64,000 nucleotides of DNA from UBA4085 sp964556755 (lineage in GTDB: Bacteria > Acidobacteriota > Aminicenantia > Aminicenantales > UBA4085): positions 186,001-250,000 of the forward strand of contig CAZKXI010000003.1 in assembly GCA_964556755.1 (NCBI GenBank), in the 5' to 3' direction. A program made the position numbers and the translations under genes. The notes beneath the pieces were generated by a model. It was not told where the DNA came from. It saw only the letters and a program-made list of their open reading frames with translations, and searched no databases. Positions 8,573-17,388 of this stretch are shown here, piece after piece (the stretch's first letter is position 1; every line of letters begins with the position of its first letter).

Positions 8573-10456
8573 CTAAACTCCCAGGATCTCGTGGAGGAAG
8601 CGGGACGGGGAATGGTCCTTCAGCTTGAACGGACCGCGCATGGTCGAGTGGGTGATGAACAGCTTCTCGGTGGCCCGGGTCATAGCGATGTAAAAAAGCC
8701 GCCGCTCCTCTTCCATGGCCTCGAGTCTCTTCATGGAGGCATGGGTTGGAAAGCCGCCTTCGTTAAGTCCCGGCAGGAATACGACGGGAAACTCCAGTCC
8801 CTTGGCCTGGTGGACGGTTAGAATGCGGACGGCTTTCTCCTGGGCCGGCAGCCCGGATTCCCTGTAGATGTGGAGGAAGCGCAGAAAGGCGGCCGGGCTC
8901 CTGTCCTGGCTTATGTCCTCGAAGCTGCGGACAAGGGCCAGAAAGGGCTCGACATCGTTCTCAAGGAACCGGTCGTTGGGCCACTCTTTGTCCCGCGGCA
9001 GATCCAGGACGCGGAACTCCTCGATGGCTAGACGGACCACGGTCATCGCGGCGAGGCTGTTGCGCTGGACTGAAATTTCCTCCAGAACACGCCGTCGCTC
9101 ATCTTGGGCCATCCGGCAGCCCTCTCCGAACGGCGGGAGATGTTCGGTGCGCAGGGACGGGCCGCCCACGGCCTGCAGGAAGCCGATAAGCCGCTCGACA
9201 CCCGTCTTCTCGAAGTACAGGCGGTTCTCGATGTAAGTGAAGGGGACGCGCATCGAGACGAAGACGCCGCGGACTTCCCTGGAGGCGGCCATGTCCCGGA
9301 CAAGAACAGCGAAATCGTTCCAAGGCTGATGGTCCGTCCGGGCCAGTTCGAATATCGTCGAAGCGGCGAAAGCTGCCTCGTTCGTCCGTGTGGGATGGGC
9401 CTTGATGGCGAAAAGCGCCCGGCCCGCCTCTTTCCGGGTCCAGATCACTTTGTCGATCCTGGCCAGATTGTGGCGGATGAGATTCTGGGCCGGAGCGAGG
9501 ATCTCCGGCGGGAGACGCATGGTCTGGGAGAGGTGGAAGGGAACGATGCCTTCGATGGTCTCCAGGATTCCCGCCTTAGGGGACGGCTTGCCGCTCCGTT
9601 CCAAGGCGGCTTGATCGTCATCCCCTGTGCAGAACAGGGAATGTTCCGGGATCAAGAGGCTTCTGAGGACATCCATCTTCAAGGCGTCCGGCTGGAGATT
9701 CTGGAAGTCGTCGATGAAGATGAAACGAAAGAGGGCTTGGTACTCTGCCCGGATGTCCGGATGCTCCCGGAGAAGGGCCAGCGTGCTTTGGAGAAGGTCC
9801 GCCGGATCCAGCAGGTTCTCGTCCCGGAGTGCGTCCTGGTAGCGGCGCCAGAGAAACTGCACATATTTTTCGGCCGCTCCCTTGGCTTCCCTGGCGTCGG
9901 CCCGCAGGCCGCTCCGCTTGCGGGCGGCGATGACATCCGCGATCTCGTGGGCCGGAAGGGCGGCGCCGCGCTCGTGGGCTTCGTCCAACTCGTGTAATCT
10001 GCGGCGAGCGATCTCCGCGGGGATGACCTCGACGCCGTCACGGTAGCCGATCAGCCGGGCGTGGGCGGCCACGATGTGGAAGCAGTGCTTCTCGAGGTTG
10101 CCGAGCCAGAGGTCCTTGACCCGCGTCCGCAGGTACTTCTTGAGGCGGCTTTCAAGCTCCCGCCAGCTCTTGGCGGACTGGGTGATGACGAGGATGTGGC
10201 GGGGATTGATCTTCTGGATGAACACGAGGTCATGGATTTTCGCTGCCTGGACGTGGGTCTTGCCCGTGCCCGGTCCGCCCAGGACGATGACTCTCTTCTC
10301 GTCGGTGCCGATGGCCCTTTTCTGCTCGGCCGTCAGGGTGATGTGCTTCATGGGGTAGGCGGCGAACGGATCAATCGGGGGCACGTCGGCCGGTTCGGCC
10401 TCTACCGGATCCGAGGCGCGCGGGCGTGAAGTGGGGTTAGAAGAGCTTGCGGACAA
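8573..10456 (-). CDS. UvrD/Rep-type superfamily 1 DNA helicase
   Basis: Up to 627 residues. SF1A motifs in order: Q-motif-like LTAEQKRAI, Walker A GGPGTGKT (near residue 60), Walker B FIFIDDFQNLQ (Asp-Asp-Phe-Gln instead of the usual DEFQD), GDDDQAAL, TMRLPPEI, VRILTVHQAKGLEFPVVFLPG and RRLFYIAMTRATEKLFI. A functional 3'-5' helicase is likely; no nuclease domain is attached. The start is unclear: TTG at 10456 opens the frame inside the ARPP-1 remnant, GTG at 10384 and ATG at 10351 (MKHITLTAEQKRA) are alternatives, and none has a good ribosome site. This suggests the 5' region was rearranged. An accessory helicase rather than the housekeeping UvrD, judging by its island context. Confidence 0.82.
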   Translation of the reverse strand: MSASSSNPTSRPRASDPVEAEPADVPPIDPFAAYPMKHITLTAEQKRAIGTDEKRVIVLGGPGTGKTHVQAAKIHDLVFIQKINPRHILVITQSAKSWRELESRLKKYLRTRVKDLWLGNLEKHCFHIVAAHARLIGYRDGVEVIPAEIARRRLHELDEAHERGAALPAHEIADVIAARKRSGLRADAREAKGAAEKYVQFLWRRYQDALRDENLLDPADLLQSTLALLREHPDIRAEYQALFRFIFIDDFQNLQPDALKMDVLRSLLIPEHSLFCTGDDDQAALERSGKPSPKAGILETIEGIVPFHLSQTMRLPPEILAPAQNLIRHNLARIDKVIWTRKEAGRALFAIKAHPTRTNEAAFAASTIFELARTDHQPWNDFAVLVRDMAASREVRGVFVSMRVPFTYIENRLYFEKTGVERLIGFLQAVGGPSLRTEHLPPFGEGCRMAQDERRRVLEEISVQRNSLAAMTVVRLAIEEFRVLDLPRDKEWPNDRFLENDVEPFLALVRSFEDISQDRSPAAFLRFLHIYRESGLPAQEKAVRILTVHQAKGLEFPVVFLPGLNEGGFPTHASMKRLEAMEEERRLFYIAMTRATEKLFITHSTMRGPFKLKDHSPSRFLHEILGV

Positions 10457-10803
10457 ATTTTGAAGAGCAGGTCATGTTCGCAGCAGAAGACGGGGATCGC
10501 TTCGCTCTGCCCGGAATCGACGACCATCGAGGCGGCGGCGATGCGGTTCTGCCTCCCTCCGGACAGGCCCTCTCCGTCGGGGATGAAACAAGGGGCGCCG
10601 GCTTGATTGTCGAGGATGACGCTCCTATGGCCGTTTCCGGATTCCCGGATCGCCAGGCTGCCGTCGGCAAGGCCGTCCTCCAGGGGGAAATAGGGGATGG
10701 GCTTCGCCGGTGGGTGGCCATGATGGGAAAAAGCATGAGGTTCGAGACGAAATCGGGAGATGCCAAGGAATAGCGATCCGCGAACCGGCTGAGGGATGTC
10801 ATG
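10402..10803 (-). pseudogene. Frameshifted, truncated ARPP-1-like domain gene
   Basis: From ATG 10803 (GGGGCAGGAC upstream) one frame encodes SNLMLFPIMA. About one nucleotide is lost or gained near 10710-10730, and the next frame continues PIPYFPLEDGLADGSLAI, VILDNQAGAPCFIPDGEGL, SGGRQNRIAAASMVVDSG and EAIPVFCCEHDLLF, then stops at 10402. The order LFP - DGE-L-GG/AKQNR - IPV-C-E is that of the ARPP-1 domain ('ARG and rhodanese-phosphatase-superfamily associated'). Intact members run about 150 residues further, so this copy is both frameshifted and cut off where the helicase frame begins. An assembly indel could explain the frameshift but not the missing C-terminus. Confidence 0.65.
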
Positions 10804-11274
10804 TCCTGCCCCTTAGGAGATGTCCGCTCATGATAGAGGGAGCACGGCTCGGAGTCAAGGGCGGGAAGGGAGAAATGATTGCCGCTAATCAAACAGTTTC
10901 CATTTATGGTCAAGAAATCGCAACTTATCACGATCATTGACTACAATCTCCCCTTCATGGCCAAGCGGCTTTGGATCATCGAGAGGAAATCACGGAAAGT
11001 GCTCTTGAATTCCGATGTACCGCATGCTAGGAATTCGGGATTCTTTAACCCATCTTGCTTGGCGTAAACCATCGGTTCTCGAATGTCTTCGGCGGAGGCG
11101 GGGGATGGATTCCTTAAAGGCTCGTTTTATCGCAAAGTAGCTCCGACTCATCCCAGCTAAGGGCAGGATAAGTTTAAATTTATTTGAGAACGCGCTAAGG
11201 AAATTATGAAACGTCATGAAATAGTTAAGAAATTTGGCTCTCTTTCATTTCCATTTGTTGGGGGTAAGTGAAGC
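10804..11274. other. Intergenic stretch, no gene supported
   Basis: About 470 bp of mid-GC DNA. Short open frames (for example 10990-11217 minus) have no ribosome site or recognisable content. No convincing promoter or RNA structure seen. Probably decayed sequence. Confidence 0.5.
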
Positions 11275-11832
11275 TTAACCAGACGATCGTACGAAGATAG
11301 CCGACTCGGGTGCCTTGTTAGGCAATTTCGCGAGTAGATCAATATAGGACTCTTCAATTAACTGGTGATGAGAGACAGCGATTTTTTCCAGCAATTCATG
11401 TGCAACAGAGACACCTGTTTCAATTGGCTCGCCTTCTTCAAGGACGACCTCCAATTCAAGGAAATCCCCCAGCCGTTCCACTTTATCCAGATGAACGCGT
11501 GTTCTTCCCGCCATGAATACGACGCGGTGTTTGTGAATATGACCGCATTCGCCATAGGCGAGTGTCAACATTTCACGGAGCGTATCGGGTGAGGCAGTTG
11601 GCGAAATGATATAGAAAGATTCCTTGGGGGCGGAAATATCTGGACGCTTATAGAAAATCAGTTGCCCTTCACGCTTAGAGAAAGTACGGAGTTTCAGTCT
11701 TCCGTTAGGGCAAGAGAAAAACGTATCGTTCTGAATTATTTCGGTTGGCCCTTTGTCCGCAATCTTCGCTACCAACGGCAACAGTAACTCGACGCTTTCA
11801 ATTCTAGCTTTGATTTCAATATTTTTTGACAT
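11275..11832 (-). CDS. CYTH-domain protein (class IV adenylate cyclase / triphosphatase-like)
   Basis: 185 residues. It starts MSKNIEIKAR, the EXEXK-related tunnel strand, here with a single Glu-Ile-Lys. Then come KLRTF, LIFYKRP, HRVVFMAGRTRVHLDKVE and FLELEVVLEEGE, alternating charged strands of the CYTH tunnel fold. Members bind triphosphates with divalent cations and act as CyaB-type adenylyl cyclases, thiamine triphosphatases or polyphosphatases. Which one cannot be decided. Stands alone between decayed DNA; codon use is more AT-rich than the flanks. Confidence 0.8.
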   Translation of the reverse strand: MSKNIEIKARIESVELLLPLVAKIADKGPTEIIQNDTFFSCPNGRLKLRTFSKREGQLIFYKRPDISAPKESFYIISPTASPDTLREMLTLAYGECGHIHKHRVVFMAGRTRVHLDKVERLGDFLELEVVLEEGEPIETGVSVAHELLEKIAVSHHQLIEESYIDLLAKLPNKAPESAIFVRSSG

Positions 11833-12182
11833 TAGAACACATTACCTAACGCCATCTTTCAATTTTCTTCATTATCCCATATTCAGCAAATAGCGAAAAT
11901 AGTTTTTAATCAATTATTCCACGCTCTCTTTGGGCACGAGCAAGTTTGGAACGAACATGTATGTATGGGGTTTCAATAAAAGACGGAACGAGGAGGCCGC
12001 GAAGCGGAGTATATGGTTCCCCCCTTTTTAAGGCGAATGGGTCGACATATCTTCAGATGACTATATCGTCCTACGTCATAAAAATGATGCACGCAACAAC
12101 TGTTGCGAAAACGACAAGCGGAACAATGCCGGAGAAATAATCAGCTATATTCCGTGGAAAGACATCCGAAGCGTCAAATTCT
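11833..12182. other. Intergenic stretch with no intact gene
   Basis: About 350 bp, AT-richer than surroundings. One short plus-strand frame (11946-12140) has no ribosome site or recognisable motif. The right end merges into the HAD gene remnant. Confidence 0.5.
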
Positions 12183-12301
12183 ATTTTCCGCCTATGGTTT
12201 GTTGATCTAAGTCATAGATCAAACGGTTTCCGTCTTGCGAGGGGTTGAAGATAAGCGGCTGCGGAGCCCATATCACTGCTTTTCTTGAGCAGAGTTTCCG
12301 T
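12183..12301 (-). pseudogene. Remnant of a second HAD-like gene (3' end only)
   Basis: Read on the minus strand, the sequence encodes TLLKKSSDMGSAAAYLQPLA and then a stop, directly comparable with VLLKKCSEMLSAASDSPLAR at the end of the HAD-like gene 6976-7440. The similarity continues for ~40 bp after the stop, including the palindrome TTGATCT-N7-AGATCAA and ATTTTCCGCC. No upstream coding part remains; the VirD4-like gene ends 19 bp away. Confidence 0.6.
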
Positions 12302-12319
12302 TTAATAAAACGCCCGCCC

Positions 12320-14908
12320 TCAATCTTTCTCGTCCTTCTTCTTTTCATCGGTCATTTTGAGTTCTTCACTGAAGAGATCCATGGATTCATCCGTCGCCTT
12401 GGCCTTCTGCTCCAGACTGGCCTCGATCTCCTTCTCGACTTCCGCCTTCGGCCTGGCGTACCGCAGCCGGGACAGGGACCTTACGGCTTCGACCCGACCT
12501 GCTCCATCTTCCTCCGGTGTCAAGACCGTCTGAAAGCTGAAGGGGCGGACGACCTGCCCGTTGATCTGGGTTGAGATATAAGCGTTCCAGTTCGGAATGT
12601 TGATGAGGTCGGATTTATTGAAGGTGGGCAGGAACTTGCGCTCAAGCATCTCCGCATCCTCATGCCCTAACCGGAAACTTATGGTCGTTGCCACGTTGCC
12701 GAAAACGGCCTGCAGAATCTTGGGATCCTTGACCTGGGTGAGGAACTGGTTGGCGAGAACGAGATTGAGCCCAAATTTCCTCGATTCGGACAGAAGAGTG
12801 ACGAAGCTGCCGGTAGCCATGCTCTGGAATTCGTCCACGTACAGGTTGAATTGCCGCCGTTTCTCCTTAGGTATGCTGACCCGTCCCATGGCCGCGGCCA
12901 TCAGCTTGGCTAAAAAGATCATTCCCAGGAAGCGGGAATTCTCTTCGGTCAACTCCCCCTTAGCAAGGTTGACAAGGAGGATCTTTCCTTCATCCATGAT
13001 GGTTCGGAAATTGACCAAGGTTCTCTTCTGACCAAAGACGCTGCGCAGAAGCGGATCGAAGATGAAGCCCTGGAACTTGCTCGCCACGTACCCGCCCATC
13101 GATTCCCCTTCGGAGCCGGGTTTTGTGTAATCGTATCGGGGCAGAGACGTCCTAACCCACCGTTCGAGGATCGGGTCATGGATTTTGAGGGGGAGCCATC
13201 TCTTCCAATATCCCTCCGACTGGAAGATGTTATAGAACTCGAGTAGGGTCCCCGGATCTTTGGGGTTCGACATCGCCAGCAGCAGGTTCATCCTCATGTG
13301 TTGGAAGAATACGGGCCCGATCATCTGGGTTTCCTGCCCGTAGTCATCGTGCATCAACCGGCGAATGATGCCGACGAATTCCTGGGCAAGGAAATAGCGC
13401 TGGTCAAGACTCTGATTCTCGAGCATGTTCAACGCGACCGGGAATTCGGCGTCCGTGGGGTCGATCAGGACGACATCATCCGCCCTGTCTTCGGGGATGT
13501 TGCCCAGCACTTCCTTGTAAAGATCTCCGTGGGGATCGAGGAGGCAGATTCCCTCGCCCCCGCGAATATCCTCGAGGATCATGGACTTCAACAGGGTCGT
13601 TTTTCCCGTACCCGTCTGGCCGACCACGTAGATATGGCTTTTCCTATCCTCAGGGCCTACCCACACCGTTTGAGCGGGGCAGCGGCGATCGGCGATTCCG
13701 AGTCGGCAGCCTTTTTCCGGCAGATTGTCCGGCGGAGGGAGGGATCTCCAACTCAGACTGGGAAGGCCCACGGGCGGATCATTCGTCGCCCACGGAAGAC
13801 GGAAGAATGAGGCCGCTTCCATGGAATCGAAGAGGTAGGGAAGCCTTCCCTCGCCGCCGGAAGAGCGTCCTTCCTGATCAAGGGCGAACTGGATTTGGCG
13901 GAAGGATTCCAAGTCTTCAGTTTTGGACTTGTGCAAGATATCATAGCCGCCCGCGAAGTACGACTCCAAACCGGCTTCGCGGCGGCTTCCGGTCCATCCG
14001 GCCGGTTCCGTCAAATACGATCCGATCGAGTCGATCACGGAGTTGGGAATGGCAGCGGGGGATCCGATTTCAATGAGTCCGAGGGCGGCGTTGTCGCGCA
14101 ATCCGAACAGCCGTTCCGACTGGAAGCGTTCGTAAATCTGTGCCTGGAGGCGAAGCGCCGGGAAGGCGCTGCCGCCTTGGATGGCTTTCTCGCAAGCGGC
14201 GATTTGAGCTGAGAGAAAACCTTCTTCTCCCGAGTCAAGGCAGGTCGGGCGCAGCCGGAACGAAACCGCGATCGGGTGGGCTTCCAAGAGCATGAGCTTA
14301 GCGATGAGGCGAAGATCGGTCCACGAGTGGACGAAGGGATAGAGGTGCAGGACCGATCCGGCGGGAACGGCTTTGGAGGCACCGCGATTCCTGACGGCTT
14401 CTGCCTTGCCTGAAAAACCGATCTTTCTGGATGGATTCGTTCCGGCCAGGGAGTCGAGCGGCTCGTGCCCGAGCCTTCGACGTATCTCGACGAGCTCCTT
14501 CACCTCGAAGGGACGGAGGGTGGCGGAGATCTCCTCGTTAGGCAGAACCCGAAACTCAAATTCGGGATAGGTGGCATTCAGAAGATGACCCGTTTGAGAG
14601 CGGAAACAGTCCGCTTCGATGACGCTGCATTCGTCCATACGACAGAGGAACGCGATGGATATTCGGCCGCGCGTATAGAGATCGGCGTGGGGATTGGAGA
14701 TGATCCTGATCTCATATGTGTTTGCCTCGTCCCCTGAGTTCAAAAGGCTGTTCAGAAAAGCGAAGTGCCGGCACCGAAAATCCGCTTGGTACTCCTCTTG
14801 GGACCCTCCGACAGCGGACCGGGAGAGAAGCGCTTCTAGGCCAAAGGCGAAATACTGGAGGCTTTCGGAGTGACTGAGGACGAATGAGGGTTTTTTGCCT
14901 TGTTGCAT
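12320..14908 (-). CDS. VirD4/TraD/HerA-type DNA-pumping ATPase
   Basis: 862 residues. Walker A GQTGTGKTTLLKSM near residue 428, then ICLLDPHGDLYKEVL and DVVLIDPTD. Walker B is LYVDEFQSMATGSF near 688, followed by SRKFGLNLVLANQFL and ATTISFRLGHEDAEML, the layout of type IV coupling-protein/FtsK-HerA ATPases. The first 400 residues are a cytoplasmic domain with no membrane segment, so it is not a classical conjugative coupling protein. The charged C-terminal tail (KKKDEKD) is coiled. It follows the 140-residue gene by 21 nt on the same strand and is divergent from the Alba-PIN gene; HerA-type motors paired with nucleases are common in prokaryotic conflict loci. No relaxase or type IV secretion genes nearby. 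Confidence 0.83.
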   Translation of the reverse strand: MQQGKKPSFVLSHSESLQYFAFGLEALLSRSAVGGSQEEYQADFRCRHFAFLNSLLNSGDEANTYEIRIISNPHADLYTRGRISIAFLCRMDECSVIEADCFRSQTGHLLNATYPEFEFRVLPNEEISATLRPFEVKELVEIRRRLGHEPLDSLAGTNPSRKIGFSGKAEAVRNRGASKAVPAGSVLHLYPFVHSWTDLRLIAKLMLLEAHPIAVSFRLRPTCLDSGEEGFLSAQIAACEKAIQGGSAFPALRLQAQIYERFQSERLFGLRDNAALGLIEIGSPAAIPNSVIDSIGSYLTEPAGWTGSRREAGLESYFAGGYDILHKSKTEDLESFRQIQFALDQEGRSSGGEGRLPYLFDSMEAASFFRLPWATNDPPVGLPSLSWRSLPPPDNLPEKGCRLGIADRRCPAQTVWVGPEDRKSHIYVVGQTGTGKTTLLKSMILEDIRGGEGICLLDPHGDLYKEVLGNIPEDRADDVVLIDPTDAEFPVALNMLENQSLDQRYFLAQEFVGIIRRLMHDDYGQETQMIGPVFFQHMRMNLLLAMSNPKDPGTLLEFYNIFQSEGYWKRWLPLKIHDPILERWVRTSLPRYDYTKPGSEGESMGGYVASKFQGFIFDPLLRSVFGQKRTLVNFRTIMDEGKILLVNLAKGELTEENSRFLGMIFLAKLMAAAMGRVSIPKEKRRQFNLYVDEFQSMATGSFVTLLSESRKFGLNLVLANQFLTQVKDPKILQAVFGNVATTISFRLGHEDAEMLERKFLPTFNKSDLINIPNWNAYISTQINGQVVRPFSFQTVLTPEEDGAGRVEAVRSLSRLRYARPKAEVEKEIEASLEQKAKATDESMDLFSEELKMTDEKKKDEKD

Positions 14909-14929
14909 GGCGTGATGTCCGTAGATGGA

Positions 14930-15352
14930 TCAACGCCGTGATGGAACTTTGGGCCGGAACTCCGACTTCATCTGCAGGAAAACCGCCCGCTGTTCCTCGT
15001 CATGGATCAGAATCCTCAATGCGAAGGGAGATGGAAGCGCTCCGCCGGGCGCAAGGCAGGAAAACTCGAGGCGGCCCAGAATTCCCTTGATCCTGATGTC
15101 CTCGATGCGGCCGAGGCCGCATTCGAAGACAAGCTTGCTTCCGTGAAAAACTCGGAAGATCCCGTCCGCGGAACCACCTTCCGAACCTAAGAAAAGGCGG
15201 TATCGGCGTCGGATGAAGAAGCCCGACCTGAGGGCCAGAGAATAGCTGCCTTGGCTCGACCCGGCGATTTGATTCTTCTCGATTCCCTTGAGAAACCAAA
15301 CCCTCTTCACCAGCCTGCGTGGAAAGCCGCCATTATTAATAAGCTTGTCCAT
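14930..15352 (-). CDS. Small protein preceding the VirD4-like ATPase, unknown function
   Basis: 140 residues, ATG preceded by GGGAGAG at good spacing, ending 21 nt before the ATPase gene. Beta-rich, basic sequence (SGFFIRRRYRLFLGSEGG, ADGIFRVFHGSKLVFECG). No motif recognised. The position suggests an obligate partner of the ATPase. Confidence 0.65.
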   Translation of the reverse strand: MDKLINNGGFPRRLVKRVWFLKGIEKNQIAGSSQGSYSLALRSGFFIRRRYRLFLGSEGGSADGIFRVFHGSKLVFECGLGRIEDIRIKGILGRLEFSCLAPGGALPSPFALRILIHDEEQRAVFLQMKSEFRPKVPSRR

Positions 15353-15548
15353 TAACTCTCCCTCATGTTGACACCGAAAACTCTACTCGAATTTCCAAAA
15401 GAATTCAATTCCAGAACATTTGGGGTTATATCGGTATCTTTTAATGGTAATTCGCGGACAGCAGTTGAATCTAAAGACTGTTGAATGCATAATCACATCG
15501 AATTGGCCGTAGGACGATATTCTGCAAATCACAATTAAGGGGGGGCTC

Positions 15549-17012
15549 TTGGATTCACAAGCAGTGCTTGACATCTGCGGGAAGAAGATCATCGATTACG
15601 TCCTTGATTGCGTAGTTTTGTTCAATCGCGGCTACAAGCGGATTTGCCTCCGTGCATTCGGAAGCAATGCTTCCAGAGTTATGATGGTCGTGCGAATTCT
15701 TCGAGAAAAATTCCACACCGAGATAATTGATACGAAGATTGACTCTGTCAAGCTAGCTGGATTGGATTCCAATTTGCTTTCCATCGTTTTGGAGCTATCA
15801 CCCGATTTCCAGAGGCAAGAAGGGTTTTTCGAATACCTGCCCGGAGTGCACGAACTGTTCATTGATTATCCAATCTACCATTTGCTGTTCGACTGGAAGC
15901 TTAATAAAACAAAAAAATTCGAAGTCTATAAATTCGATAAAAGCGACCAGGAGCATAGCGCGCATCTTCTGACAATCACGGAGGATGAGAAGGGATTGGC
16001 ATGTCAGATCTCCCTTAGAAAGGAGGATGATTACAAGGCTCGGCAAGGGCTCATGGAAGCGCTTTATCGCGCAGGGATGATGATCCCAGGCAACTGGAAT
16101 GAGGTGCTCAAGAATCTATCGGAATTCGACGATATCGTGTTGGGTATCGATACGAACATCCTTTATGGCTGCAATCTTAGCGAGCACTTGCTGCCTCTTT
16201 TGTCTCTAGCTTACCCCAAGGGCTTCATCCCGACTCCTAATTGGACGCTTCTGGTGGTTCCCAGTGCCGTCATGCATGAGATAGAAGGGGCGTCAAATAT
16301 CAGGGACGAGAAAGGCTATCTGCAAATTGAGGGTCGACTTGGGTTCCGCGCTATGCAGGAAATCATAGAGTTGAGCCAAGGAACGGATATTCCCGGTGTC
16401 TCACTAATTATTGTAGGAGAGGCCGATCCTATCCTTGACACTAAAGTCGAAATCCAGGGTTTGCGCGAGGATTTGGCGCGGCGTGAAGGGGAGTCAATAG
16501 AAAGGAAAAGGCTGCGATCGTTTAAAAGATCCTCAGGAGATATGATCATCAGGGACCAATTTAAATCCTTCCTTCGTTGCATCAACTTCCATAAAGGGAC
16601 CTACTTTTTAACAGCTGATAAATCGAACGCCGCCTTGGCGAAAACCGAAGCCGTGAATCCGATCCATTTAAGAAATCCTAGGGAGTTTACCGGCGATACG
16701 AATGCCATCAGGTGCGCTTCGATAGAGGTTGATCACGGCGATCCCGTCATTTTGAAGGTTCCTATCGGAAGGCTTCTCTTCGAACTGGCCGTTCAATGGA
16801 GAACGATTTTCGTTGAATTCGATGGCCAGAAGGTCATGCTCGTGAGTGATTCCAGGGGTGACAGATTGGAGAATTGGTTGAATCGCCGTCTATTAATCAA
16901 GGATGATTCCTATAAATCTCTCTCTGAAGGTTATGAGGGATTATTCGGTACTCTGAAAACAAGAAAGAAGTGGATGAAATTGCAGGAGATGTTCACTGGT
17001 TTTGGGGAATGA
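15549..17012 (+). CDS. Alba-like domain fused to a PIN-domain ribonuclease
   Basis: 487 residues, TTG start after a G-rich ribosome site. Residues ~3-65 (LDICGKKIIDYVLDCVVLFN, ICLRAFGSNASRVMMVV) match the Alba nucleic-acid-binding fold with its paired lysines (12-13). From ~197 a PIN-type domain follows: GIDTNILYG (Asp201, Asn203), VPSAVMHEIEG (Glu244), SSGDMIIRD (Asp331) and FLTADKSNA (Asp357), so the acidic metal-binding set appears complete. The last ~95 residues are unassigned. Expected activity is RNA cleavage, with Alba giving RNA or DNA targeting. Divergent from the VirD4/HerA-like pair across a 196-bp gap. Toxin/effector role is inference. Confidence 0.75.
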   Translation: MDSQAVLDICGKKIIDYVLDCVVLFNRGYKRICLRAFGSNASRVMMVVRILREKFHTEIIDTKIDSVKLAGLDSNLLSIVLELSPDFQRQEGFFEYLPGVHELFIDYPIYHLLFDWKLNKTKKFEVYKFDKSDQEHSAHLLTITEDEKGLACQISLRKEDDYKARQGLMEALYRAGMMIPGNWNEVLKNLSEFDDIVLGIDTNILYGCNLSEHLLPLLSLAYPKGFIPTPNWTLLVVPSAVMHEIEGASNIRDEKGYLQIEGRLGFRAMQEIIELSQGTDIPGVSLIIVGEADPILDTKVEIQGLREDLARREGESIERKRLRSFKRSSGDMIIRDQFKSFLRCINFHKGTYFLTADKSNAALAKTEAVNPIHLRNPREFTGDTNAIRCASIEVDHGDPVILKVPIGRLLFELAVQWRTIFVEFDGQKVMLVSDSRGDRLENWLNRRLLIKDDSYKSLSEGYEGLFGTLKTRKKWMKLQEMFTGFGE

Positions 17013-17388
17013 TAGCCAACCCGGTGGGTGTACATTTGTGTGCAGATACGGACGAGGGGCGTAAGGGACTCATAATATTTATGCTCCAGAAACTGAATGG
17101 ACTGAAGCGGCCATAACCAAAAACTTCCATAAATTCATTTTTTTATCCCGGCACGAGCCAGGCGAATCTCGTTGATCCAGCTTTGCTATGGTATTAAGAT
17201 GTTAGAGGCAAGTGGGTGGCGGCTGCGATGAATCTACTCATGAATGAGCTTTTCTGGAGATTCCATTTTGGAAACCCCCTGACTTTTTGTATGGACTCTA
17301 CCGGCATACGAAGAGAAATAGTTATAATTATATTATTTAATAAGTGCTGCGGAAGTGGCCTTTTAAATGACAATCTCTTGAGGCTCCC
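17013..17388. other. Intergenic region before the receiver/DUF3800-like gene
   Basis: 376 bp with no supported gene. Becomes AT-rich near the right end, with a TATAAT at about 17322-17327 and ATTATATTATTTAA just after; no good -35. A GGAGATTCC/GGAAACCCC-like patch and a run of seven T at about 17140 are visible but form no clear terminator. Confidence 0.45.

Noticed and set aside
10990..11217. 75-codon minus-strand frame in the gap after the ARPP-1 remnant
   Set aside because: No ribosome site, no motif, and no neighbour coupling.
11946..12140. 64-codon plus-strand frame before the HAD remnant
   Set aside because: No ribosome site or recognisable content; likely chance.
17150..17170. CGGCACGAGCCAGGCG as a sigma-54 site before the receiver/DUF3800-like gene
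   Set aside because: The -12 GC element and the leading T of the -24 are missing.
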